A program made the position numbers and the translations under genes. A DNA stretch of 64,000 nucleotides from Aliiruegeria haliotis (GTDB taxonomy: Bacteria > Pseudomonadota > Alphaproteobacteria > Rhodobacterales > Rhodobacteraceae): contig NZ_PVTD01000002.1 of NCBI RefSeq assembly GCF_003003255.1, forward strand, positions 186,001 through 250,000, given 5' to 3'. The notes beneath the pieces are model-generated. The model saw nothing but the letters and a program-made list of their open reading frames with translations. It searched no databases and had not been told where the DNA came from. Every line of letters starts with the position of its first letter. The first letter of the stretch is position 1. This document shows, piece after piece, positions 37,524 to 46,482 of the stretch.

Positions 37524-39326
37524 GTGTACCACTTCAGACTGTTTCTCTCCCTCGTTCTAACCCTATTCCTTGCAGCGGCGCCGGGCGCGGGCAGGGCGCA
37601 GGACAGCGCCTGGGTCCAGATCGAGGCGCTGCGCACGCTGGCAGAGGCCGAAGCCCGCGCCCGCGCCTATTCCAGCGCCTTCCAGAACGTGAACGGCTTC
37701 CGGATGCCGGGGGGCTGGTATGGTATCGTGCTCGGCCCCTATTCCCGCTCGGGCGCGCAGGCGGAACTCAACGCGCTCAAGACCGGGCGGCTCATCCCGG
37801 CAGACAGTTACCTTACCGACGGGAGCCAGTACCGGCAGCAGTTCTGGCCGGTCGGTGCCGACACGCTCGCCGCCGCCCCGGTCGACACGCAAAGTAGAGC
37901 CTTGACCGCCGCTCGTCCCGGGGCACCTGTCCCGGTGGCGCAGCCGAAACAGACCGATCAGCCGGTTGTCCCGCCGCCGCCGCCCTACATCCCCGATGAG
38001 ACACCGCAACAGGCCCGCGCCTCCGAACGTCTGCTCGATGCGGCGCAACGCCGGCAATTGCAGGAGGCACTCAAGTGGGAGGGGTTCTACGCCTCAACCA
38101 TCGACGGGGCTTTCGGCAATGGCACGCGCCGGGCGATGGCCTCATGGCAGGAGGCGAAGGGGTACGACGCAACCGGCGTGCTGACCACTGCCCAGCGGAA
38201 CGAACTCGTGGCAGATTGGCGCGCGCCCTTTGACGCCCTTGGCCTCGCCGCCATCACCGATGACGCCGCCGGGATCGAGATAATCCTGCCCGCCGCCAAG
38301 GTCGCCTATGCCCGCACGGAGGCACCTTTCATCCACTACGATGCCGCCGACGAAGATGGCATGCGCGTGATCCTGATCAGCCAGTCCGGCGACGAAGCCA
38401 CGCTCTTTGGCCTCTACGACATCCTGCAAACTCTCGAAATTGTCCCCCGGGACGGGGCCCGCGAACGCAAGAAAACCAGTTTCCTGCTGACCGGTCAGTC
38501 CCCGGATCTTCATTCGCATACATACGCGGTGCTGTCCGATGGCGCGGTGAAGGGGTTCACGATCGCATGGAAACCTGGCGGAGACCCGCGCGTGATGCAG
38601 CCCGTCGTGCGCACCATGCAGGACAGCTTCCGGCCGCTGAAAGGCGTGGTATTGCCCGATACGGCGGCAACTGAGGCCGGGACCGAGCAGCGCATTGACC
38701 TGATGGCCGGGTTGGAAATCCGCCGCCCCGAACGTTCGCGCACCGGTTTCTTCGTCGATGGCACCGGCGCTGTGCTCACGACGACCGACCTGCTCGACCA
38801 GTGCCGCTCCGTCACCATCGGCGAAGAGATCGAGGCCGAAATCGCCGCACGCGACGATACGCTTGGCCTGGCGCTGCTCAAGCCCAGCCAGACGCTCGCC
38901 CCAGTCGGCGTGGCCCGGTTCACCAGCAATGTGCCCCGGATCAACTCTGAGATAGCGCTGGCCGGGTTTTCCTACGAGGACGTTCTCGACCTGCCGGTCG
39001 TCTCCTACGGCACTCTGGCCGATATTCGCGGCCTCCAGGGCGAGGCATCACTCGACCGGCTGGAGATCACCACCCTGCCCGGCGACGCCGGTGGCCCGGT
39101 CTTCGACAGCACGGGCGCCGTGCTTGGCATGTTGCAGGCCCGCGAGACCGGTAGCCGGCAGCTTCCGCCCGACGTGGGATTCACCGTCGATGTGCCCGCG
39201 CTTGCCGAGTTCCTCTCCGGCGCCGGTCTGTCCCCTGTCGCCTCGGAGGACACCGCGTCCATCGCACCCGAAGACCTCGTCGCGCTGGCCGGTGACATCA
39301 CCGTGCGCGTGAGCTGCTGGAACTGA
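37524..39326 (+). CDS. secreted peptidoglycan-binding protein with degenerate trypsin-like domain
   Basis: A 600-residue protein with a GTG start. A signal peptide (1-26, ending GRAQ) precedes a SPOR-like region (27-110; WVQIEALRTLAEAEARAR, GWYGIVLGPYSRSGAQAEL), a Pro-rich linker, a PG_binding_1 domain (170-230; STIDGAFGNGTRRAMASWQ) and an unknown middle domain (245-380). A trypsin-2-like fold follows (about 400-565). The last keeps the fold motifs but not the catalytic ones: the usual TNAHV is TTTDLLDQC (419-427), DLALL is LGLALL (447-452) and GNSGGP is GDAGGP (520-525). It therefore probably does not cleave peptides. It may bind peptidoglycan or another partner in the periplasm. No operon partner is evident. 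Confidence 0.8.
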   Translation: MYHFRLFLSLVLTLFLAAAPGAGRAQDSAWVQIEALRTLAEAEARARAYSSAFQNVNGFRMPGGWYGIVLGPYSRSGAQAELNALKTGRLIPADSYLTDGSQYRQQFWPVGADTLAAAPVDTQSRALTAARPGAPVPVAQPKQTDQPVVPPPPPYIPDETPQQARASERLLDAAQRRQLQEALKWEGFYASTIDGAFGNGTRRAMASWQEAKGYDATGVLTTAQRNELVADWRAPFDALGLAAITDDAAGIEIILPAAKVAYARTEAPFIHYDAADEDGMRVILISQSGDEATLFGLYDILQTLEIVPRDGARERKKTSFLLTGQSPDLHSHTYAVLSDGAVKGFTIAWKPGGDPRVMQPVVRTMQDSFRPLKGVVLPDTAATEAGTEQRIDLMAGLEIRRPERSRTGFFVDGTGAVLTTTDLLDQCRSVTIGEEIEAEIAARDDTLGLALLKPSQTLAPVGVARFTSNVPRINSEIALAGFSYEDVLDLPVVSYGTLADIRGLQGEASLDRLEITTLPGDAGGPVFDSTGAVLGMLQARETGSRQLPPDVGFTVDVPALAEFLSGAGLSPVASEDTASIAPEDLVALAGDITVRVSCWN

Positions 39327-39802
39327 CACCGGCGAAGGCGGGCTGCGGCGCGGCGAACAGGTCAACGCCCTGCGGGCCGCCTGGCGGACGGCGCGCACCG
39401 GTTTCGCGCGGGCGATGCCTCATTGGGCACCCTGCGCCGGTCCGCCCCACCCCACCGTTCCGCGTAGCCTTTGCCGCGTTGCGGAGATCACACCGCCGGC
39501 GCCCCCCAAGCCAGTGAACCACGTCCCCGCCCACTTCGTCCCGGCACCACCCGGATGGTCCCGCACCGAGCCGCTTCGCGTGACGCAATGACCGCCCGGG
39601 ACCGAGGCTTTCGGTGCCACTGCCCGCTCTCCACGCTGGCCATAGCGCGGGCGACGCCTTCGCCCCGACCACCACCTGTTGCAGGTACACTGCGGCGCCA
39701 CGCGCCGCTCCTTTGCCCTCTGCGCAACGTCCGCAGTCAACCCTGCCCGCGCCGTCCTATCCGTCTTGACACTGCATCAACATGGGGCCAACGCTTCGGC
39801 CC
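39327..39802. other. intergenic stretch without a supported gene
   Basis: The 476 bases upstream of trkH have overlapping chance frames on both strands and no recognisable gene. The trkH promoter is presumably here. Confidence 0.5.
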
Positions 39803-41251
39803 ATGTTCGACATCCGCCCCGTGGGATATGTCATCGGCCTGCTGGTGGCCGCGCTCGGTGCGACGATGCTGTTGCCACTGTTGCTGGACCTGTTGTCCGA
39901 CAACGGACACTGGCCGGTTTTCCTGGAATCCGCCTTCATCACTATCCTGTTCGGCAGCCTTCTGGCGTTGTCCTGCCAGAATGCCGTCGGCGAAGGCCTG
40001 ACAATCCAGCAAACATTCCTTCTGACCACCGGGGTGTGGGCCGCACTGCCCCTTTTCGGCGCCCTGCCCTTCGTCATCGGCGCCACCGATGCCAGCTTCA
40101 CGGATGCCTATTTCGAAGCCATGTCCGGTCTCACGACCACCGGGGCGACCGTTTTCTCGGGCCTCGATGAACTGCCGGCGGGCTTGCTGTTGTGGCGCTC
40201 GCTCCTGCAATGGCTGGGCGGCATCGGCATCATCGTCGTCGCCATGGTCTTCCTCCCCGAACTGCGGGTCGGCGGCATGCAGATCTTCCGCTCCGAAGCG
40301 TTCGACACCCTGGGCAAAATCCTGCCTCGCGCCGCCGAGATTGCCTCGCAGATCACCTGGATCTACGTCTTTCTCACCGTGGTGACGATCCTGCTCTACG
40401 CCGGGCTCGGCATGTCGTTCTTCGATGCGGTGAACCATGCCTTGACGTCGATCTCAACGGGCGGTTTCTCGACCCACGACGCCTCTTTCGGCGCGTTCCA
40501 AGGGGCGCCAGAATACGCGGCCTCCGTGGTCATGCTGCTCGCCAGCCTGCCCTTCGTCCGCTACATCCAACTCGTGAACGGCTCCGCCAAACCGATGCTG
40601 CGCGACAGCCAGATCCGCACCTACCTCACCATCATCCTGGTCGTGGCTGTGGTGCTCGCCCTGTTCCAGGTCTTCTATGATCGTCGCGGGATCGAACCGT
40701 CCATCCGCGAAGCGCTGTTCAACGTCACATCGATCATTTCCGGCACTGGCTACGCCAGCGTCGACTACCAGGAGTGGGGCACCTTCGCTGCGATGGTGTT
40801 CTTCTTTCTCGGCCTGATCGGTGGCTGCGCCGGGTCTACCGCCTGCTCGGTCAAGATCTTCCGATACCAGATCCTGTTCAGCGCCGTGGTCAACCAGATC
40901 AAGGCGCTGCACAGCCCGAAGGGTGTCTTCATCCTGCGCTACGATGGCAGGCCGATCGGCGACGATGTCGTCAACTCGGTGATTTCCTTCTTCGTGCTGT
41001 TCACGGTCTCGCTGGGCCTGTTTGCGGTTGCGCTCGCGATGACAGGGCTGGATTTCACAACTTCGATTTCCGGGGCTGCGGCGGGGCTGGCGAATATCGG
41101 CCCCGGTCTTGGCGACACCATCGGCCCTTCCGGCAACTTCTCCAGTCTGAACGCCACCGCAAAGTGGATCATCTCGGCAGCCATGTTGATCGGTCGGTTG
41201 GAGCTGGTCGCGGTGTACGCGCTGCTGACGGCGGCCTTCTGGCGAGCGTAG
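39803..41251 (+). CDS. trkH: TrkH family potassium uptake membrane protein
   Basis: TrkH is the pore-forming subunit of the Trk K+ uptake system and needs the cytoplasmic regulator TrkA, which is not in this window. The 482-residue protein has four pore-loop repeats with filter-like sequences: GLTTTGATVF, SISTGGFSTHD, IISGTGYASVD and ANIGPGLGD. MLIGRLELVAVYALL is the typical C-terminal helix. The start at 39803 (MFDIRPVGYVIGLLV) matches family N-termini; ATG 39782 would add 7 residues, and neither has a clear ribosome site. Confidence 0.94.
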   Translation: MFDIRPVGYVIGLLVAALGATMLLPLLLDLLSDNGHWPVFLESAFITILFGSLLALSCQNAVGEGLTIQQTFLLTTGVWAALPLFGALPFVIGATDASFTDAYFEAMSGLTTTGATVFSGLDELPAGLLLWRSLLQWLGGIGIIVVAMVFLPELRVGGMQIFRSEAFDTLGKILPRAAEIASQITWIYVFLTVVTILLYAGLGMSFFDAVNHALTSISTGGFSTHDASFGAFQGAPEYAASVVMLLASLPFVRYIQLVNGSAKPMLRDSQIRTYLTIILVVAVVLALFQVFYDRRGIEPSIREALFNVTSIISGTGYASVDYQEWGTFAAMVFFFLGLIGGCAGSTACSVKIFRYQILFSAVVNQIKALHSPKGVFILRYDGRPIGDDVVNSVISFFVLFTVSLGLFAVALAMTGLDFTTSISGAAAGLANIGPGLGDTIGPSGNFSSLNATAKWIISAAMLIGRLELVAVYALLTAAFWRA

Positions 41252-41581
41252 GCGCTGGCTTCACTGCAACGCCCTGTTTGCCGCCCGCACTTCTGGCCGG
41301 TGACTGCGCGTCCCTCACCTCGGTAACCGGAAACAGGCCATGAATGGACTGCGGGATCCCGGGGATTGCCAATACGCGACGAAAGCCGCTGGCGGGATCG
41401 AACCGCAGGGTGAGCCGCCGATATGCCCGACTCTCGCAGCGATATCCGCGTCTTTGCTCACCGGAGGGACGCCTGCAAGCTCATCAACCTGCCAGTGTGT
41501 CAGGGCGGGCCGATACCCTCGCTAGGCGTACGCAGATCCCGGGCCCGCCCTCTCGTTCCAAACAGGATGCCTCGAAAAAGG
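41252..41581. other. convergent intergenic region without a supported gene
   Basis: The 330 bases between the trkH and folE2 stops contain no gene I can support. On the minus strand a GCGGTTCGATCCCGC stretch (near 41391-41405) mimics a tRNA T-arm, but no acceptor, D-arm or anticodon arm fits. Confidence 0.5.
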
Positions 41582-42685
41582 TCAGCCGACGTGGATCAAC
41601 CCGGAAAACGTCCGCGGATCGAAGCTTGCAGTGTCGAAAGTCGGCCCCTCGACCAGCACTGAAATCGCATCATGGCTGTGCAGGCTCTCCTGGTGGCTTG
41701 CGATCACCCGGAAATCGCCAATCCGCGTGTCTGCCCGCAGCGCCTCGGCAAAGAGCCGCACGGCATCTTCCACGAAGATCGGATTGGCTGCGTTCAGCTC
41801 TGCGAACGCCTGCTCGTCCTCGCGTTTCACCATCACCTGTGTTTCGGTCGGGATCGCACGACGGCAGAGTTCCACCAGATCCTCGAACCACAGCACATCC
41901 GTGTCCGGCTCCACCACCAGCGAGATCCGCGCCACAGAGCGCTGGGAATGGGGCGTCGCCATCTGGCCACGCTCCCGGCGGGCGTGTTCGGAAAGCTCCA
42001 GAGAGCAGGGACAGGTCGACGAATAGACGTAGTCGAGATGCATCACTTTCAACCGCTCGCCGTCACGGTCGATCATCTCCAGCGTGATGTCGTAATACTG
42101 GTAACCTTCGAGACCGGAACGCAGCGAGCCAACCTTCATCGGGAAGGAAAAGCGCATCGCGATCCGCGCGTCACAGCTTTCCAAGTCGCGCTTGTAGGCG
42201 CCGAGCGCGTCTTCCATCACTTCGAAACTGAAAGTACGCTCCGCTGATCCGTAGAAGCTGCGCATGATCCGGGACATGTTTATGCCCTTCTTGTCGGCCT
42301 CAAGGCTGACGGTTCCTGTCACGCTTGTCTCAAGCGTCAGGTCGTCGCCATCGCGGCGATGAAAGCGGATCGGCAACCGAAAATTGGATATCCCGACATG
42401 GGCAATCTGCTGGCGTGCCCCCTTGATCAGGCTTTCGGGCCCGTTCTGAAGGTCGGGCATCGACGCGCGGTAGGCCGTATCGACCTCGAAATCCTCCGGG
42501 TAGGAGCGGCTCAGCGCGGGATAGGTGTTGGAGACACTCTCCGGCGCCAGACGCGCCACCACCGGATCGAGGTCGGCAACTTCCACGTCGGAGGCACTGC
42601 CGAGCCAGTTGCGCAGCGTCCTGAGCGCCGCCTCGGCCTCGTCTCGGGTGGGGCTTTCGGCGAAATCGGGCGCATGGATATTCAT
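41582..42685 (-). CDS. folE2: GTP cyclohydrolase I type 2 (GCYH-IB)
   Basis: FolE2 converts GTP to 7,8-dihydroneopterin triphosphate, the first step of folate synthesis. It is the metal-promiscuous alternative to the zinc enzyme FolE. The 367-residue length and the blocks GISNFRLPIRF, GTVSLEADKKGINMSRIMRS, DYVYSSTCPCSLELSEHAR (active-site cysteine) and PHSQRSVARI are those of the GCYH-IB family. The start at 42685 has a GAGGA site. FolE2 genes in other bacteria are often controlled by zinc; no Zur-like box is obvious here. It complements folB and folP elsewhere in the window. Confidence 0.96.
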   Translation of the reverse strand: MNIHAPDFAESPTRDEAEAALRTLRNWLGSASDVEVADLDPVVARLAPESVSNTYPALSRSYPEDFEVDTAYRASMPDLQNGPESLIKGARQQIAHVGISNFRLPIRFHRRDGDDLTLETSVTGTVSLEADKKGINMSRIMRSFYGSAERTFSFEVMEDALGAYKRDLESCDARIAMRFSFPMKVGSLRSGLEGYQYYDITLEMIDRDGERLKVMHLDYVYSSTCPCSLELSEHARRERGQMATPHSQRSVARISLVVEPDTDVLWFEDLVELCRRAIPTETQVMVKREDEQAFAELNAANPIFVEDAVRLFAEALRADTRIGDFRVIASHQESLHSHDAISVLVEGPTFDTASFDPRTFSGLIHVG

Positions 42686-42795
42686 GTCAGGTCCTCGCGG
42701 TCTCTCCGGCATCCTTCATAGGTCGGCATGCAGGCAGGGTTTGTCCAGTCGCTTCTCTGGATTTACTACGCTGTCCGCCTGCGACCGGATCGTTT

Positions 42796-43536
42796 TTAGT
42801 TGCCCCGATAGCGCTCGACGAAATTGCGCAGGATGAGAGGAGCGGTGTCGACCTCGGCCGCCATGACCTCTTCGGTCAGTGTGGCGGCGGTCTCCGGCGG
42901 GAAGTAGCCCTTGTGCTTGTAGATCTCGATCCGCACCGCGAAGACCTCACCATCGGCCTCGGGGTGGAACTGGGTCGCATAGACGTTCTTGCCATGCCGG
43001 ATCATCTGGAACGGACAGGGGGCGGAGGCCAACAGGTGCGTGCACCCCGGTGGCAAGTCCTGCACCGCCTCCTTGTGGCCGACCAGCGTGTTGAACTGCT
43101 CGGGCAGCCCTGACATCACCGGATCGGCCCTGCCTGCCTCTGTCAGAGTGCAGGCCACGGCACCGGGCGGCTCGAAATAAGCCTCCTTGCTGACCCGCGC
43201 CCCAAGGTGATGCGCGAGAATGCCGATACCGTAGCAGCAGCCCATGAAGGGAATATCCTGCTGCGTGATCTGTGGCATCAGCGCAAGGATCTCCTGCTCT
43301 ATCTTCTTCTCGACCGGGGGTTTGCACTCATCCGGATCGGAGATGCAGCCCGGCCCGCCACCGACAATAACGCCCGCGAAATCGGCAAGGTCGAGGTCTG
43401 CTGGGATCGCCTCCCGCTCCAGCCGGATCCGTCGTGTCTCCTCCGGCCGTAGCCCGCCCTTGGCAAGGAACGCTTCATACTCGTTGTCCGAGGCGTCGGG
43501 CTCCGGGCGCAATTGCAGGATCAGAAAGGGTTTCAT
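42796..43536 (-). CDS. class I glutamine amidotransferase (GMP synthase-like)
   Basis: A 246-residue stand-alone amidotransferase-fold protein. GVIVGGGPGCISD gives the oxyanion loop, GCCYGIG contains the likely nucleophile C101, and QFHPEADGEVF provides the His-Glu pair. The pattern G-C-C-Y-G differs from GxCxGxQ, and the Gln-type residue after the nucleophile is missing (IGI), so its hydrolase substrate may not be free glutamine. Relatives are annotated as GMP synthase amidotransferase-like or gamma-glutamyl hydrolases. Start 43536 follows GAGGAG. It is monocistronic and its partner is unknown. Confidence 0.8.
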   Translation of the reverse strand: MKPFLILQLRPEPDASDNEYEAFLAKGGLRPEETRRIRLEREAIPADLDLADFAGVIVGGGPGCISDPDECKPPVEKKIEQEILALMPQITQQDIPFMGCCYGIGILAHHLGARVSKEAYFEPPGAVACTLTEAGRADPVMSGLPEQFNTLVGHKEAVQDLPPGCTHLLASAPCPFQMIRHGKNVYATQFHPEADGEVFAVRIEIYKHKGYFPPETAATLTEEVMAAEVDTAPLILRNFVERYRGN

Positions 43537-43872
43537 CCGCACTCCTCGTGGCTTCGGAGCATCTGCCAAAGGGAGACGGCAAAGGTCAAGCGTGCTGTCA
43601 CGGCGTGCGGGTGTGGCGGCCTGGGATGCACCACGTGCTTGCGGTGACCATTGGAGCCTGCGAACTGCCGACCACACTGGACCCACGCGCCTCCGAAGCG
43701 CGCCTTGTGTTGGTCCGACGCGAACAAGGTTTGAGCGCGGTGCCCACTTGCCTGAACAGACACCGTCGCGTTCAGGTCGCGTGGCCCTTCGGTCCAATGC
43801 TCGGACGACGCGTCGATGCGCATTGCCTATGAAGGTGTCAGGACGCGTGCGCCCCGGCCCAACATACCGTTT
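43537..43872. other. intergenic stretch without a supported gene
   Basis: The 336 bases lie between the amidotransferase gene start and the end of the XRE gene, both on the minus strand. Frames in it overlap the known genes and have no motifs. The amidotransferase promoter is presumably here. Confidence 0.5.
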
Positions 43873-44736
43873 TCAGCCGTCTTCGATCCCGTCCCGCAGC
43901 GCCTGCAACCACGGCACCACGCCCCGCGACCCGATCTCTGCCTCGCGAACCAACCCGTCGAAATGCTCCGTCAGGGACCGCACCCTGTCCCGCGAGCGAA
44001 AGGCGAGGTAGAACCGCCCCACGTAGACCACGCCGAGGAAGCTCCCGAAAACAGTCACCGGCGCGCTGAACATCCGCCTGGAATCATAGAGAAAAAGCCG
44101 CAACGAGGGATAGAGGCTCTCCCCTGCCTCGATCATCGCATCGACTTGCTCGCGCCGGATATCCGCGGCAAGCCCGTCGTAGTAGCCGGTGCCGCTGGCA
44201 AAGGCCCGCAATTCTCCCATGGAGATGCCGATTTCGTAGTCCGACATATGCTCGCCGATCAGCAGGTAGCGGTCCTGCATGGCGCCGATGGCCTGTTCGG
44301 GCGTCTTGCCAAGGTGCCGCTGGTATTCCCAGCCGAGCATGGCCTTCGTTTTCAGGACGTCAGGTAGCGTCGCGGGCACGTGCCGGATCTTGTACCCCGC
44401 GGCCTCCCGGTGCCACTCGTGCAACTGCGCATCTGCCGAGGATCGCGCGGCCTCCGTCACGGTCACCGCCGCCGCAAGCACGTCCCCGGGCCGCTCCGGG
44501 CGGTCGGAGAGGCCCAGAAGCCAGTCGGAACTGACACCGAGGACGCGCGCACATTCCGCCGCCAGATGCGCATTGGGCAGCCGCGCCGTGCCCTCCGACA
44601 GAAGTTGCGCCACGGTGGACCGGTCCACCCCGGTGGCGCGCGCCAGGGCGCTTCGGTTCATCCCCAGCACCGCCATCTGAACGGCGAGCCGGTCCCGGAA
44701 CACCACGGCCCGATCGCGTTTGTCCATGATTTTCAT
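43873..44736 (-). CDS. XRE family transcriptional regulator with large C-terminal domain
   Basis: A 287-residue regulator. Residues 12-75 form an XRE helix-turn-helix (RSALARATGVDRSTVAQLLSEG; CARVLGVSSDWLLGLSDRP). The C-terminal 200 residues include VPATLPDVLKTKAMLGWEYQR, a YLLIGEHMSDYEIGISMGEL segment and PSLRLFLYDSRRMFSAPVT. I do not recognise this part; it may be a sensor or dimerisation domain. The gene has no clear ribosome site, and an ATG three codons downstream (44727) is an alternative. It is divergent from the DUF2061 gene over 115 bases that contain an inverted repeat, which suggests autoregulation and control of that neighbour. Confidence 0.8.
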   Translation of the reverse strand: MKIMDKRDRAVVFRDRLAVQMAVLGMNRSALARATGVDRSTVAQLLSEGTARLPNAHLAAECARVLGVSSDWLLGLSDRPERPGDVLAAAVTVTEAARSSADAQLHEWHREAAGYKIRHVPATLPDVLKTKAMLGWEYQRHLGKTPEQAIGAMQDRYLLIGEHMSDYEIGISMGELRAFASGTGYYDGLAADIRREQVDAMIEAGESLYPSLRLFLYDSRRMFSAPVTVFGSFLGVVYVGRFYLAFRSRDRVRSLTEHFDGLVREAEIGSRGVVPWLQALRDGIEDG

Positions 44737-44746
44737 AGTTGCAGAT

Positions 44747-44769
44747 TTTTCTCAACATCGTGGAGAAAA
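44747..44769. promoter_or_regulatory. inverted repeat between the XRE and DUF2061 genes (candidate operator)
   Basis: TTTTCTC (44747-44753) and GAGAAAA (44763-44769) form a perfect 7-9-7 dyad, starting 11 bases upstream of the XRE start. A helix-turn-helix dimer could bind it. Confidence 0.45.
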
Positions 44770-44851
44770 GCAAGAGTATTTCCAGAATTCCCTTTCCTCA
44801 ACTCCGGCGCGATAGAGGGCTGAATGAAAACGGAAAAACCGGAGGCAGGAG

Positions 44852-45115
44852 ATGAGCGAAACCCCAGCACGCAGTATCGCGAAAGCCGTGACATGGCAGG
44901 TCCTGGGACTGGCCGTGATGACCCTGATCAACTGGTCGGTGACGGGCTCCGTCGCGAAGGGCGGCATGATCGCGGCTCTCGGGGCGGGGTGTGGCCTGTT
45001 CACCTACGTGTTGCATGAACGCGCATGGGCGCAGGTGGATTGGGGCCGCCGCGCCAGCCACGAACGGACACACCAACAGCAGCCCCATCAGGATTGGGCC
45101 GCCGAAAACCATTGA
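44852..45115 (+). CDS. DUF2061 family small membrane protein
   Basis: An 87-residue protein with the DUF2061 pattern: SIAKAVTWQVLGLAVMTLIN, a first helix, GGMIAALGAG and a second helix, then LFTYVLHERAWAQVDWGRR, the characteristic HER-W block. The C-terminus is hydrophilic and Gln/His-rich. The function is unknown. GGAGG at 44840-44844 is the ribosome site. Because it is divergent from the XRE regulator with a shared 115-base region, it is the likely regulatory target. Confidence 0.88.
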   Translation: MSETPARSIAKAVTWQVLGLAVMTLINWSVTGSVAKGGMIAALGAGCGLFTYVLHERAWAQVDWGRRASHERTHQQQPHQDWAAENH

Positions 45116-45275
45116 CCGATGTCCACCTCTGCCACAGCGAAAAGGCACGTCGGGCGCCAGCGAAACCGGGACCAGAATCGACGCCGAGCCCATTGACACA
45201 GCATTCGACCTGCGACGCCCAACCAGACCCGGCCCGATCCATCCGGTCGGCTGCACACTGCGCGTAATGGTACGA

Positions 45276-45296
45276 GGCGGCAGGGCCACTGCCGCC
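45276..45296 (-). terminator. hairpin just after metZ
   Basis: A perfect 8-base-pair stem GGCGGCAG/CTGCCGCC with a five-base loop, 8 bases past the metZ stop. It lacks a T run on the minus strand, so termination is uncertain. Confidence 0.45.
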
Positions 45297-45303
45297 CATC
45301 CGC

Positions 45304-46482
45304 TCAGACCGCGTCGAGCGCCTGCTTCACGTCGGCAATCAGGTCGTCGGTATCCTCGATCCCAAGGCTCACCCGAACCAGGCCCGGAGTGATCCCCAGT
45401 TCCGCCTTGCGCGCGTCGCTCAGACGCTGGTGGGTGGTTGTCGCCGGATGGGTGACGATCGACTTCGCATCTCCGAGGTTGTTGGAGATCACCATGATCT
45501 TCAGCGCATTGATGAAGCGGAACGCGGCCTCTTGCCCGCCCTTGATATCGAGCGACAGGACCGTCCCCGGCTTCTCCAGCAGGTTCATTGCCAGAACATG
45601 CTGCGGGTGCTGTTCAAGGCCGGGGTAGATCACGCGTTCCAGACGCGAATCCCATTGCAGTGCTTCGGCCATGGCCTGTGCTGTCGCGGCCTGCGCCCGG
45701 GCACGAAGGTCCAGCGTTTCCAGTCCCTTGAGCATCACCCAGGCGGTAAACGGGCTCATCGAGCCGCCGGTGTGCTTCATGTAGGGCTCGACGGTTCCGC
45801 GTATGAACTCCTGCGTGCCGAGGATCACACCGCCAAGCGCGCGCCCCTGCCCGTCGATATGCTTGGTCGCCGAGTAGACCACCACATCGGCGCCCAGTTC
45901 CAGCGCGCGGGAAAAGACCGGGGTCGCAAAAACGTTGTCCACGATGACCGTCGCACCGACGCGGTGCGCCATCTTTGCCACTGCCGGCAGGTCGATGACC
46001 TCCAGCGTCGGGTTGGACATGGTCTCCAGGAAAACGGCCTTGGTGTCCTTGTTGATCGCCTTCTTCCAGGCGTCCAGATCGGTGCCGTCGACGAAGGTCA
46101 CGCTGACACCATAGCGGCTCAGCACATCTTCGAGGATGTAGAGGCAGGACCCGAAAAGTGCGCGGGCCGACACAACGTGGTCGCCCGCCTTCAGCATCGC
46201 CGTCAGCGCCCCGCTCACCGCCGCCATGCCGGACGCCGTGGCAAAGGCGTCCTCGGCCCCTTCGAGCGCGGCGATCCTGTCCTCGAACATCTTGACCGTG
46301 GGGTTGCCGTAGCGGGCGTAGATGAACTCGTCCGGCCCGCTCTCCAGAAAGCGTGCCTCCGCCTGCTCGGCGCTGTCGTAGACAAAGCCCTGCGTGAGAT
46401 AGATTGCCTCCGCCACCTCGCCATACTGGCTGCGGCGGATCCCGGAGTGGATGAGTTTCGTGCGTGTGTTCCAGTCGTCCAT
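45304..46482 (-). CDS. metZ: O-succinylhomoserine sulfhydrylase
   Basis: MetZ makes homocysteine directly from an acylated homoserine and sulfide, by-passing cystathionine, in methionine synthesis. The 392-residue protein belongs to the Cys/Met-metabolism PLP family: YLTQGFVYDSAEQAEARF, YARYGNPTVKMFEDRIAALEG, ETMSNPTLEVIDLPAVA and YSATKHIDGQGR with the Schiff-base lysine K207. The C-terminus has THPATTTHQRLSDARK. The start at 46482 matches MDDWNTRTKLIHSG; a longer in-frame start at 46599 adds unrelated residues. I looked for a SAM-II type riboswitch upstream and did not find the conserved bases. Confidence 0.95.
   Translation of the reverse strand: MDDWNTRTKLIHSGIRRSQYGEVAEAIYLTQGFVYDSAEQAEARFLESGPDEFIYARYGNPTVKMFEDRIAALEGAEDAFATASGMAAVSGALTAMLKAGDHVVSARALFGSCLYILEDVLSRYGVSVTFVDGTDLDAWKKAINKDTKAVFLETMSNPTLEVIDLPAVAKMAHRVGATVIVDNVFATPVFSRALELGADVVVYSATKHIDGQGRALGGVILGTQEFIRGTVEPYMKHTGGSMSPFTAWVMLKGLETLDLRARAQAATAQAMAEALQWDSRLERVIYPGLEQHPQHVLAMNLLEKPGTVLSLDIKGGQEAAFRFINALKIMVISNNLGDAKSIVTHPATTTHQRLSDARKAELGITPGLVRVSLGIEDTDDLIADVKQALDAV

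Noticed and set aside
41380-41480. tRNA-like T-arm on the minus strand after trkH
   Set aside because: Only a GCGGTTCGATCCCGC arm is present; no matching acceptor stem, D-arm or anticodon arm could be drawn.
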